Program-made: the position numbers and the translations under genes | Assembly (NCBI GenBank): GCA_942159475.1 | Contig: OW804096.1 | Location: forward strand, 126,222,941-126,286,940 | DNA length: 64,000 nt | Reading direction: 5' to 3' | From: Sthenelais limicola | Taxonomy: Eukaryota > Annelida > Polychaeta > Phyllodocida > Sigalionidae | The notes under the pieces: generated by a model | What the model was told of the DNA's origin: nothing | What the model saw: the letters and a program-made list of their open reading frames with translations, nothing else | The model's database searches: none | In this document: positions 50,513 to 61,900 of the stretch, in pieces | Numbering within the stretch: the first letter of the stretch is position 1 | Layout of the letters: each line of letters begins with the position of its first letter

Positions 50513-52269
50513 CTGCAATGAGTCGGAAAAGAGAGAGCCGTGTTTAGCTTATCTAGTCAATCTCCTAGCTAATCTAGTCATCAATGTGGAAGATGTCATT
50601 CGGGAAAGACACATTGATATCTATCTGTTTCCCAAACAATGAATATATATATATGGTGAGTCGTTTGGATAATTGTTATGGTATACTTGGTGGGAAAGAT
50701 CTTGGTAATATTACATTACCTACATCACCAATAATAAGAAGGCAGAGGTTTGGCGAAAATATACTTTATTTTGACCCTAGACAAAAGTTCAAATTGCCCT
50801 GATAGATATCAGAGGCAAGGTTATATTTTTTAAATCCGTTCAGCAGATTTTGGTCAACTGTCAGTAATGTGAATGATTTCTCTCCAATCGATTCCAAAAA
50901 AGACTGGATTGGTTCCTGCTGATCATGTGGTAGTCTAAAGGTCCACAGACCAATGTCAGAAAGAAGCATTCTTTTCTCTTAATATACATCAACATATCAT
51001 ATATGTATACTCTCTAAACCTTCACCATAGTTGGTCCCTTACACAAACGACCATCACTATAAAGAGTGGCCAAATGCTCTTCTGAGAACTCAGCTCATGG
51101 AAAAAGAGGGTAACGATAATGAAGCGTTCAGCACTTCAAAGGACAGACACTCATGGAAGGTAGGAAAAAATTACTTGGATGGCCTCGCTTGGGGGAACTA
51201 TGTCTCCTAAATGGGTTTGCTAATGGCCACCAACTGTTCCCAGTGGAAGTCAAGATCTTGTTAGACTGATACATATTTCAGTAATTTTCCTCCAAGGAAT
51301 AGAGGGATCAAAGCACTTGATGTCTGCCTCCATTGGCTTAGAGGTGGATGACGTGTGCACGAGGGACAAGGGCAAAAGAAATACGTTATAAAATTTGACC
51401 AACATTTAAAAAGCAAATACTTGGCCGTCGGTACGACATTAACACGTCGTACATGTCACGACGTAACCAGAGACTAGTGTGAGTTGGTATATAGAACGTG
51501 TGGAATAATTCATGGTACATGCTCGGAATCGAGTTTCGTTGATGGAGTCTGTCTTGACCGGAGCAGGAAAAGCTGGCATTAAGCCTGCAGATATGAATCC
51601 CCTAGTGATATGACTCAGCATTTTTGTTTATTTTCCTGTGGGTTTGAACATTTGCCGCTAAATGACTTCGTGCCTCAGCACTACATAGTGAACTTGACCC
51701 TGATTCTCATGCCAACATGAAAGTCTTAAACAGCCACCAACACATTGAGGTGTGGATGGGTTGTCAGCACGGCAGAAGTTTCCAAACAAATATGCTGAGC
51801 TTTGAATAACATAATTTCCGTAAAACCTCTCCAGCATCGAAGGTTATATATTATAAATATAAACCATAGTCTATCCTATCCGGGCCATTAACTCCAAAGA
51901 CATTGGTGTTATTTTGATCCTGCCATTCTGAGACAGACACCCATTAACTCTTTTAATTAATACCACACACATTCAATGAACCATGTATATGCCTATACTA
52001 CAAAACCCTAAACATGTATCCTCGGAGAAAAGACATTATCAAGCCAAATGGATGTATATGGAATATTAAATATGACATTGTTATAAAGCTTAGGCACGTA
52101 TGAAGTGAACACGCATAGGCAAGTATTCCGAAGGAGCTCAACAAACATGCGAACTGGTCGTAAATCCAGACTTAAACTTCTAAACTTCTCCTCCCCTGAT
52201 TAGTAAGAGACTTATGTTCAAACAAGTTTAGAAACTTGATTTAAAACTAAAATAAAACCAAGTACTTAC

Positions 52270-52324
52270 CGGGGTCTCCTTTAAATACAGCTTCTAAAGT
52301 TTGCATGTTGGTTACCCGGATATT
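52270..52324 (-). CDS. Unidentified tandem-repeat protein, exon c
   Basis: This 55-nt mini-exon lies between TTTATCAG| and CCCG|GTAAGT on the minus strand. It starts on a codon boundary, exactly as exon b ends, and finishes one base into a codon that exon d completes as Ala. It encodes NIRVTNMQTLEAVFKGDP, which lines up with KILTIETISLKLPRRG of exon a, the first strand of the repeat. Such a short exon would be missed without its neighbours. The phase agreement on both sides is the main evidence. Confidence 0.8.
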
Positions 52325-53797
52325 CTGATAAACGAGATTGAAAAGTAGAAAAAACAATGTAGCTATATTGAGACTGTTGATATATTATGGGGTTTCTTTA
52401 CAAGTATATGTGTGCAACATAATTCAGTTTAACATTGATTATTAGATTTTCTATAATTCAAGACAATTTCTCACATAAAAGTTGTTCTAGGCTGCTGCCT
52501 AGTACCGTTTATAAGGTTATTCTGAACAATATTCAACAAATTAAATCAAATGTTTCCATAAAACTATATTAGTGGTTAACCCTATTTTTATTATGGATTT
52601 TGTCCATGAGTAGACATTTTGGGATCATTCCCTTGTTTTCGAGTTTGGTGTTCATGTTAATCATATTAATCATATTAGTCATAATTAGCAGGTGCAAATT
52701 ATATAGTTTTTAATTTAAATGGTCGAGTTAATTGCAATTAGTATTTCAACAACAAAGTTTATTTGAATAGGATATGATTATACTAGATACAACTAAAACT
52801 TTCTTCAAACATTCCATTGGAAATTATCAATTAAAGTTATCAGGATGGTTTCCAATAGAATGATTATTTAATGGAACTGTACTTTTTTAGTATAATATTA
52901 ATGAGAGTGAATCGATAATTATGGAAGGAAAGGATGACGATTAGATGGATGAGGATTTAATGTTGAAAGTGAATCTCAGGGATTTGGGGCATGCTTTTAG
53001 TCACGATAAGGGTGAAGGGTAGATGGACTTAGGATTGATCATACCCTGGAGAGCATAAAGACCTTACCTTATCTCAACAATTGAATATATAAGTTATTAT
53101 CCATACATGCAAAACATACGGTCAGGATGCATGCTTATTGCATAGGAATTGATATATTTTTGCCATTTAGAAAAGGAGTAAAATGCCCTAAAACTATTTT
53201 GTTAGTAAACTGTAGATACTTGATGTATGAATGATTATTAGAATATAAGTATTAGTGGTCGTAAGGAGAGTTTGTGTTAAATGTCCTATCATACATTTAT
53301 ATATTAGCAAAGTGATATGGATTTACCTTAGAATAAACATTTGCATTGAGAATGATATCTTTCTCTTAGATTAATATTTAACAACACCATCGATACTCAT
53401 GCTAAAACACCATGCTAAAGGCCAAATTACAATAAAACACTAATTCATCATCCTCTTGGTGTTCAAATAGATAGGTTATGCACTAGAGGCGTTTGTTAAT
53501 CAATACACTGTATCGTTTAATAATTAACCCCAGAGTCTAACTACATTCCTCATACATTTGTATAACTCACAGACAAAAACGAATACTTGTAGTAATTTAT
53601 ATAAATGACAATCCTATATATGTATACAAACCTGCTTCGTTATTAGTGATCTCTCAAGATCAAGGGACAATTTGTCAGTGTTTAACTTAAAGATATTGCA
53701 GATTAACTTGCAAGAAGCCAAAGTGGTGCAGATGGAGCTAAGGCAGGTGAGGGGCAGAGGATAGAAAGGTTGGTTTATTACATGCCTGTCGACTCAC

Positions 53798-53925
53798 CCT
53801 CGCATGGGTCATCCACGCTTTGGCTTTTTGTATGGCAGATATTAAGTTGGTATATTTCGGGTAGATACCATAAATGCTGTACCATTTGGGGGCTTCAATA
53901 AACTCAGGCAGGAAGTCCTGGGCAC
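53798..53925 (-). CDS. Unidentified tandem-repeat protein, exon b
   Basis: This 128-nt exon has the acceptor ATTGCAG| and the donor AGG|GTGAGT on the minus strand. Its first two bases complete the Gly codon left open by exon a (ELI-G-AQDFLPEF), and it ends on a codon boundary. It encodes AQDFLPEFIEAPKWYS, then YPKYTNLISAIQKAKAWM, ending THAR. The F-L-P motif, P-x-Y-x-N and the A-x-A-W helix recur in exon d (TFIPC, PQYEN, RARAW), which identifies this as the linker half of the repeat. It is rich in Trp and Tyr and has no cysteine. Function unknown. Confidence 0.8.
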
Positions 53926-54580
53926 CTGCAATGATAATTGGTATATAGATGTATATATGGTGAATATTATGTAAAAGTAATATTTGTATAAATATAAAAG
54001 GTCATGTTACGAAGGACAGCTCCTTCTTGCCAAACTTATAGAACAACAACAATGTTATTTGTTATTTTTTCAGTGGTTAAAGAGGCTCGCCACCTATTGG
54101 TCCACGGTAGCGACATCCAGGGCAGCAAAATTGAAAAGATAGAATTCTCCCAGACAGTCAACCAGCAAGATGAAACGACTCAGGGAACAGAAGAAGTTTG
54201 GATTCTTACCAATCAAAACTCAATATCATGTACCAACCGATCAATTCTCTACTGTCAATCAATGTTTAATGTATCATAATAATATTGTGATATTACATAA
54301 TGATTAATCATTTCAACTAGAACATTTTCCGCATTCAATTTACATAGATAACTTGAGATTAGTGAATTTAAACGTTTAGGGGATCGAAAGACCACAAGTG
54401 GTTCGAGACTGCATTGTTAATCTCTGGGAGTGACTACCCATTTCCAAATGGATAACTAACCATACAAATCTGCGGTTCTTGCCATGATAATTATCCTGTA
54501 CAGTTTGGACAATATGATAAGTATCAAGCACAAATGGAGCTTATGTGTGTATGATAGTGAATATATCATAAATGACTTAC

Positions 54581-54748
54581 CAATTAGTTCTTGCTCAGGA
54601 GCACCTGCAACAAAGTAGATACGTGTGATATATAGTACATGACGCAGGTACTCGTCCGGAAAATGGGTTTGATCGGGATCAACCTCGGGTCCAAGCCAGC
54701 CTCGCCGAGGCAACTTCAGCGATATGGTTTCTATAGTCAAAATCTTTC
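54581..54748 (-). CDS. Unidentified tandem-repeat protein, exon a (most upstream exon found)
   Basis: This 168-nt exon lies between TTTTTCAG| and TTG|GTAAGT on the minus strand. The reading frame needs one base from an upstream exon I did not find, so the protein starts further upstream. It encodes about 55 residues beginning KILTIETISLKLPRRG and including HVLYITRIYFVAG and EQELIG. The layout, a strand like I-x-T-I-E-T followed about 38 residues later by L-Y-I-T-R-I-Y-F, recurs in exons c and d (RVTNMQTLE ... MVRFVRVTYV) at almost the same spacing, so it is one half of a repeated module. No signal peptide or membrane segment is visible. I recall uncharacterised multi-exon proteins with this sort of repeat in deuterostomes, but I cannot name the family or give a function. 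The exon itself is well supported by phase and splice sites. Confidence 0.8.
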
Positions 54749-55277
54749 CTGAAAAATATAAAATTGGAAACAAAGTTCAGTAAATGACAGTCATATTCCA
54801 CATGTACATTTGTGTACACATATGTATATAGGAAGCAAACAGGAAAATTATTGTATCAGATCTGCACAATAGCTTGGCCCGGCAGAACTAACCCCGAAAA
54901 GGGGAATCGGTAAACCAAGTATAAATAAAATCTTTAAAAAAAACATTTCATTATACCATGATTAAATATATTTTTATTACGGTGGCCTTTGCCACCATAA
55001 TTATTCATCCCATAATCGGGACACATTTCCTGTTTGTCACCTAGTTCTTGGCCATGTTCACTTACATGATTCAATGATAATCATGGTTTAAGAAGTATAG
55101 ATATAGTAAGGAGGTGGAATGACAATAATAATACTATGGATTTGTTAGTTGAGAAGAAATTACATAATTAACAGGTCATACAAAGACAGAGCATTAGTCA
55201 TACAAAGCACAAGTGCATATAGTCAATTCACTATTATAAACATTTATCAGTATAATATAGCCTATTGTGAAACCCAT

Positions 55278-55597
55278 AAAGTGCCTTTCTGTCTGTTTTC
55301 TCTGTCTTTCTCTCCCTTCTTCTCTATCTCTATTTCCTGGGTATGATCATAAACTGCCTGCCTCTCAGCTCTCCCATCTGTCTCTCTCTCTCCCTTCTTT
55401 TATATCTCTTATTTCCTGGGTATGATCATAAACTGCCTCCCTCTCAGCTCTCCCGCCCTTGATATAACCATCTTAAATGTGTTGATAAAGGCGTAAAGCA
55501 ACCAATCTCACTCACTCACTCAGCTCTCCCGCCCTTGATATAACTATATTAAATGTGTTGATAAGGGCGTAAAGCAACCAATCTCACTCACTCACTC
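55278..55597 (+). repeat. SINE-like cluster: partial tandem copies with target-site duplication
   Basis: The CT-rich head and the CCTGGGTATGATCATAAACT block occur twice, and the CCGCCCTTGATATAAC...GGCGTAAAGCAACC tail block also occurs twice, with ACTC runs after each tail. The whole is bracketed by the exact 10-bp repeat TGAAACCCAT at 55268-55277 and 55598-55607, the signature of a single retroposition of an internally duplicated element. Confidence 0.8.
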
Positions 55598-56175
55598 TGA
55601 AACCCATTCTTTAAAATGGTTTAATTAGACCAAAAGGGTTTCCCTAAGAAAAGGGTTTCAGATTCAGACATCCTCGCTCAAGCACAGATTTTATTAGTTG
55701 GGATGAATCGATTTGTCCACGATTTCTAGGCAGTCATGGCGACAGAATGGAACTTTTCGGTACGGCCACTTCCAAGCTGTATTATCTGTCATATCTTAAG
55801 TGCGACCCACACTAGAGACATTTCACGGCCGATTTAAGTGTCCCGACTCTTTTTAGGAATTAAGATTCAGTCGGGGATCAATTTTCTTCACTCGGGGATT
55901 AAAATCAGCGATCGGGAGGTCTCCCGATTGCTCCAAGGGACCTTTCCTAAAAGTTAAATCCCAAAAACGGCCGATTTAACCGGTTTAATCGGCGATTTAA
56001 TTTTTTTATTAATCAGCTACTAGTTTGGGTCTAGGCCCGACTGGTCGGGAGCTCCATAAAGGTAGTCGGCTGGTGTTCCCGATCGCTCGGGAGGGCCCTC
56101 CCGATTATCCAATATAATGGATAATCGGGAGAGCCCTCCCGACTGATCGGGGTGGGAAGCAAATGTTCATTTTTC

Positions 56176-56262
56176 AACTTTTTCAATTTTTTTTTTTTAA
56201 TTTTTTTTTAATTTTTTTCATTTTTTTTCATATTTTTTTTCATATTTTTTTTTTTTCATTTT
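56176..56262 (+). repeat. T-rich low-complexity tract
   Basis: Runs of T broken by CA or AA (TTTTTTCATTTTTTTTCAT-type). It lies inside the foldback element just before the minisatellite. Confidence 0.9.
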
Positions 56263-56449
56263 TTTCCCATCTACCTTGTCTAGGGTTTTGCTCTCAACTG
56301 CAAAATGCCATTGAAATGCTCCAAACCGCAAATGTCATTAAAATCCCATTAGGACGGAATCTTTTTTTTTCATTTTTTTTTCATCTACCTTGTCTAGGGT
56401 CTTGCTCCAAACCGCAAAATGCCATTGATATTGACTATTTCCAATTAAA

Positions 56450-57146
56450 AATTGACTTTTTGATTGACTATTTTGGCTTTTTGATTGACTATTTTGACTT
56501 TTCGATTGACTATTTCAACTTTTTGATTGCCTTTTTCGACTTTCTGATTGACTATTCTGACTTTTCTGACTTTTTGATTGACTATTTTGACTTTTTGATT
56601 GACTATTTTGACTTTTTGATTGACTATTCTGACTTTCGATTGCCTTTTTTATTGCCTTTTCTGACTTTCTGATTGACTATTCTGACTTTTTGATTGACTT
56701 TTCTGACTTTTTGATTGACTATTTCAACTTTTTGATTGACTATTTCGACTTTCTGATTGACTATTTTGACTTTTTGATTGACTTTTTTGACTTTTTGATT
56801 GACTATTTCGACTTTTTGATTGACTTTTTCGACTTTCTGATTGACTATTCTGACTTTTTGATTGACTATTCTGACTTTTCGATTGACTATTTCAACTTTT
56901 TGATTGATTTTTTCGACTTTCTGATTGACTATTCTGACTTTTTGATTGACTATTTTGACTTTTAGATTGACTATTTCAACTTTTTGATTGACTTTTTCGA
57001 CATTCTGATTGACTTTTCTGACTTTTTGATTGACTATTTTGACTTTTTGATTGACTATTTAGACTTTTTGATTGACTATTCTGACTTTCTGATTGACTAT
57101 TCTGACTTAACGAATGACATTTCTGACTTTTTGATTGACTTTCTGA
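56450..57146 (+). repeat. 21-bp minisatellite, about 33 copies
   Basis: The unit is close to GACTTTTTGATTGACTATTTT, with variants TTC/TTT and CTG/TTG. Because 21 is a multiple of three, the array stays open on both strands: plus strand as repeats of DFLIDYF (split by two short breaks near 56670-56690) and minus strand as SKSQNSQ-type repeats. These open frames follow from the array and are not evidence for a protein. Confidence 0.95.
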
Positions 57147-58751
57147 GATTGCGCAGAGTATAAGCATGTGCATGAGGGAGAATACATTTTTATTTTTTTT
57201 CCAAATGCTCTCCATTCCCCCTGCCCTCCTTCAGTAGTTAGGCCTACAAAATGAACAGTCCCTAGGAATGGGACATGCACGACCGCGCCGACTTGTTTGT
57301 AACGTTACAACGTTACGTTGTGAACTTGGCTAAGCAGAATATTTCTCTCATCTTCTGCGTTATTTCCTTCACTATATGGGTCAGATTTTCATAAAATGTA
57401 CAATTCGCCTTCACCAATCCTCTCAAACAACCCACATTTAAGACAAAAATGAGCTTCAAAATGCAGTTTAACATAACAGAACTGATACTTTAAATCAATG
57501 TGATACCAAATATACTCAGATATACCCGATATTCATCATTTTTCAGCTAAATTTAGCCGAATTTCCTAAATGTGTAGAACTGCCAATTGTACATTTTCTG
57601 AGAATCTGACCCATATAATGTCACTATATAATCTGAACTTGAAAAACTTAAAAGTTTGGAATCCATATAGGGAAGGTTTTGATTTTCAAAGTCATATGAT
57701 GTGAGACGGTTGACCAATAGAATTGACCATCTATAGAGATATTATTGTAAAGTATGCAAAACTATATATGGCTAGATAGAACTTGAGGAGATCTAGGCAA
57801 TAGAAGTACTTTTGATAGTATATAACAATATAGTAAGCATTCCTTAATCATCCTATTTTAAAGGGGGGTGATCCCATTTTGTGAGAATGGGTCATATATA
57901 TATGAGCAATTCTAACGAATTGGGCTCACTTGCATGCATGCATTTGAAATTTTAGCCAAAAATACCCCCTGTGTACCCATTTCGTGAGAACTGACCATAT
58001 ATATACACACAAAAACATATATGATGCAGACACTATGTATATCTATACATATTTATGCATACACCTGCAAGGAAGAGGGAGTAGAGTAACTCCCGATTAT
58101 ATTAGTCAACTCCCGATTATAGTGGTGAGGACACTATTCGGGGATATGTTTGGGTCAACTCCCGATTATACTAGCATTTCCTGCAATCGGCGCTAGTGTG
58201 GGGCAAAAAAATTGCCAGGTTTATTCCTAAAAGTAACCGCGCCGATGCATCGGGAGCACTTTAATCGGCCGATTTAACTTACTTCTCTAGTGTGGGTCGA
58301 CCTTTATCTTCACAATTATTACCTCTCTCGGGGAGGCCTACATTAGATTGGGACAATTTCCGAAGTGTTATATATAAAGACAACTTGATCCGATCTAATT
58401 TGATCTATGATTTCCCAAGTTAGCGATCATTAGCTCTCTTTCAGGAGAAGTATTGAATCAATAGCTTTGTACACATTAATGAAAAGCTCCAGGTCCATGT
58501 ACGCAAGGAATGCACTCCAATAAGCAATTTAACATTGGTTGTCCTAGATATGAAACGTCCTAGCACCATGTCTATGGCAGCGAATGTATGGAGTGCAGTG
58601 GTAATTCTCCACAGGTCGGAAGTGTCATCATATTGCCCATACACACTCTCCTATTATTACACAAAACTAGCAGTAAAAACCCAGTAGAAAAATAAAGAGC
58701 TATATCCCCACATGTCTGATCGATATACTATGTGTCACAGAATGGTTATAT

Positions 58752-58961
58752 ATGTTGTCTCAGTTCAGAATGGTTGAATCTAAAGGCAATGTATCATTCG
58801 TGGGAGTAAACAGTAGAATAATTTGTAAAAACAAATGGTATCAAGTGAATTATAGGCGGTCAATAGATTCTTCCTCGCAGGAACTCGTGAGGCCCCTTTC
58901 CCCGTCCGATGAATCTAATAGGTCTAATCACATTAGCGCAGTGCCCTCAGAACAAACCTAA
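58752..58961 (+). CDS. Possible terminal exon or relic
   Basis: After TATATGTTGTCTCAG| a frame of about 65 codons ends in TAA at 58959-58961. It reads FRMVESKGNVSFVGVN, then a Ser-rich tail with SIDSSSQELVRPLSPSDES and AVPSEQT. The tail resembles a disordered cytoplasmic C-terminus. No partner exon and no recognised family. Confidence 0.2.
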   Translation: MLSQFRMVESKGNVSFVGVNSRIICKNKWYQVNYRRSIDSSSQELVRPLSPSDESNRSNHISAVPSEQT

Positions 58962-61900
58962 CAAGCGTTAATCCCTAGCATTGCTATCTTTAGAAGAACA
59001 ATATTCCTTACTAATAAATAACTGCAGTATTCCTAGCATAGTCTATTTACAGTCATCAAACTCATGTGTTTCGGTTCAGGAGGTGGGTCAAACTCCCATC
59101 CTTGCCTTCTCTGTCATATTCTATCGCAAGCCTCTCTTTGTGTCTTGTTTTCCCACGGTTTTCTAACAAAGGTGCATCGCTAACCTCCCCGGCTTTGTAT
59201 TCCTGATTGTCTCCTTGTAATAATCTTCATTTAGTCTGAGCTGCTTCCTAACAACCAGCCTTTGGTCATAACCTTTCGCTGTCCAACAATGACCCCTCAG
59301 TTCCAAAGTCAAAGTTTACATGCTTAGAACTTGCGGTCTTGCGTCAATTGTTTTCAAAGTATATTAAACTTATTTTTTTATCGATAGAAATATATTCACT
59401 GTTTCAGAGTTTCCCCTATTAGCCGATAATAATAGAATCAGTTTCCTCCCTTCGCTTATAATTGTTTCTAGGTTAATAGATATTATAAACGAGTAACACC
59501 TTCATAAAGCAAATGAACCTCGAGCTCCATGTTTGAATGCTAGAAACCGATTTGCCATTTTGAAAAGGCCTTTGAGATGGATTGGTAAAAAGACCGATTT
59601 TCATTAGCTCTCAAAATTAGAACTAGACATGGCTTATATTATTTCCAAGCGATATTAACTGCAAGACAGTGCATATACTGAAATAATTAGCTTTCCGAAC
59701 TCTTCAGAGGGGTTCTGTGGAAAGTTTCATGGAAGAAGTTTTAAGAAAGTTATACGATCAAAGTGTAATGCGATGGGGTGGAAAAGGGCCCTCGGTTTAC
59801 TCATGAGAAATAGATACGTTCGATGTTAACTATTCCAGACAAAATATATTCAAATAACCTTTACCTTAGGTAAGTATACGAATGGCATTCGCAATTCTAA
59901 TTGAAGTGCGATCCCTGCTACTACATATATTCATAAGTATAGTGAGTACAAAAATATCTTGGGGATAAATGAGAACCAGGATACATCACGAATGCGATTC
60001 ATCAGACTTGGACATTACTGCGAGGTACAAAGGTTTTCAATGAATGTCAAGCAAGCTTCGGATCATCCATTATGTACCATTAGCACATTAGTCAATGGGG
60101 ACACCTCGCATTCGGACCGACCAAACACTCGTCCCAATGCCGGAGCCAGACAAGTAAAAACCAGGCAAACTACTTGACAGTAGGATTAGTTCTTATACAT
60201 CCCATCAGATGTAGTCAAGGTGGGCGATAAAAAATACCTCAACTGAAAAGAAGAATGAGAAGCTGAATGGGACAATGCTCAGGTATGATATTTGAGCAGG
60301 AGACGAGGGGGAAAATGAAGGCTCTAGAACCAGGCACACCTGTTTGCCTGCCACTTGTAAACTGACATTTATATCTTTGCCTTCCAGCCAAGAGCTCAAC
60401 TCTTGATGGATGCCTTTCAGATACGAACGCTGATTGGACATTTCTTTAGGAAGGGCATGAATAGGCTGGCCTTAAAAACTTTGAATGATTCATAACATGC
60501 ACGTTTTAAATCGTTAGATGACTTTTAAGCTAAGTATGTTTCTACAGTAGTAATAATGTTATGATGAGAGGGTGACCATTCTATACTTTGATCAAGGTTT
60601 TCTCTCTTTTAGGCAACCACATCTGGTGTAAGAAAGATATCAATACCAAATCTTTTAAAATTGATTCAAATATACATGTATGTGATTTTCATTTTTGAAT
60701 GGTTTTGCCACGAATTTTCATCTAAAGATCGATAAAAAACTGGGGATTTTAAAACTTTTTGTTCCGTTCTTTTTCTACCTACCTGAATGTCATTTGACTT
60801 AAATTTGGAAGGGTTTTACCGTTGTTTTTACTGCAGGGATTCATAACCGACCACATTTACATTTGCTGTGGTAGTATCACTTATTATCGCTCATTGGCGC
60901 TCGTTTTCCTTCGATGGCTTCGACTGCAATAACACATACTTGTAATAGCAAAGCATGCACCTTGTTGCGTCCCATAGTTGTAATCTGTACGATATGTAAT
61001 ATTACAGACTTTTGCTCTTTTTTTTTACATATTAGCAAACCCAGAATACATAACTAAGACACCTTTTCCTATTACCAACCTATTACCAAAGAAATGCAAG
61101 TTATCCACACACAACCACTATATTTCTCGGGCATTACCTACAAAATAATTATTAAACTAATTATTCTTTAATAGAAATGAAATTTATCATGTAATAACCA
61201 ACTTCACTTTGGTCTGATTTCTGGTCTATGAAAATAGCCTAAGGGACTTAGTGCTATTCTACTAGCTAATAGTCAAACACCACATAGTAGTATATACAAA
61301 TGAGGGAGTTCCTCAGGCATTTGAGACATCTTTCTGTCAAAAAGAATATATTCCAAATCCAAGATAGTATCTCTTCGGATATTGATATATCTTTAAGTCA
61401 TGTTGATTGTGTTGGAATATCGTAGAAAAGGGAAGTGGATATGTTGAATATTTACTATTACACATTGATAGCCTTACTGATTGGGGACAAAACACACCTT
61501 TAATACTCCTTTCTTTTAAGCCATTCCAAGAAAGTTCCAGAATACAACAGTTTGCTTGTGACGGTTTCGTAAAGCACAATTGGGGATTTGGAGAATACTA
61601 GTTGGAACAAAATTATATATATTATGTTATATAAGATGACTGTAAAAGACTTTGTCTGCATGCGACTGCAGAGCGTAGGCCTATTATATACATTCACAAG
61701 GTGGATCCACCCAAGGTAATAACCAATTAACCTCGCAGATATCTTCATCACATCTCCATACCCCTATAGCTCTGATTAATTCAGCCAAAGCTCTCCGCAT
61801 TGGCATGTCTCTGGAAGCAACCAAATTAATTACATTGGTTTAATTACATGTGGCTAAGTGCATCGGACCAATAATAGGTCGTAATACTCATCGGTATATA

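Larger units (their letters stand above)
50513..54580 (-). other. Introns of the tandem-repeat protein gene
   Basis: Introns at 50513-52269, 52325-53797 and 53926-54580 separate exons d, c, b and a. They are AT-rich and mostly featureless. An open plus-strand patch at about 54070-54280 inside the last intron is discussed in the findings. I see no other repeat-module exon within them. Confidence 0.75.
55803..58299. mobile_element. Large foldback (non-autonomous) DNA element with internal minisatellite
   Basis: Exact terminal inverted repeats CGACCCACACTAGAGA at 55803-55818 and 58284-58299 are followed inward by matching sub-blocks such as CGGCCGATTTAA on both sides. Inside are many CTCCCGAT/ATCGGGAG inverted motifs (including a hairpin at about 56098-56130), a T-rich tract, and the 21-bp minisatellite. 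No transposase is seen. A target duplication is not obvious at the ends. The element lies about 200 bp from the SINE cluster. Confidence 0.75.

Noticed and set aside
55803..57215. Long plus-strand (169 and 91 codons) and minus-strand (79 codons) open frames
   Set aside because: They are translations of the T-rich tract and of the 21-bp minisatellite, not genes.
58441..58644. Reverse-transcriptase-like phrase on the minus strand (YMDLELFINVYKAIDS)
   Set aside because: It faintly recalls the D-L-x-K-A-F-D block of non-LTR reverse transcriptases, but the Lys-Ala-Phe-Asp core is altered, the frame is only about 32 codons and no other RT block was found.
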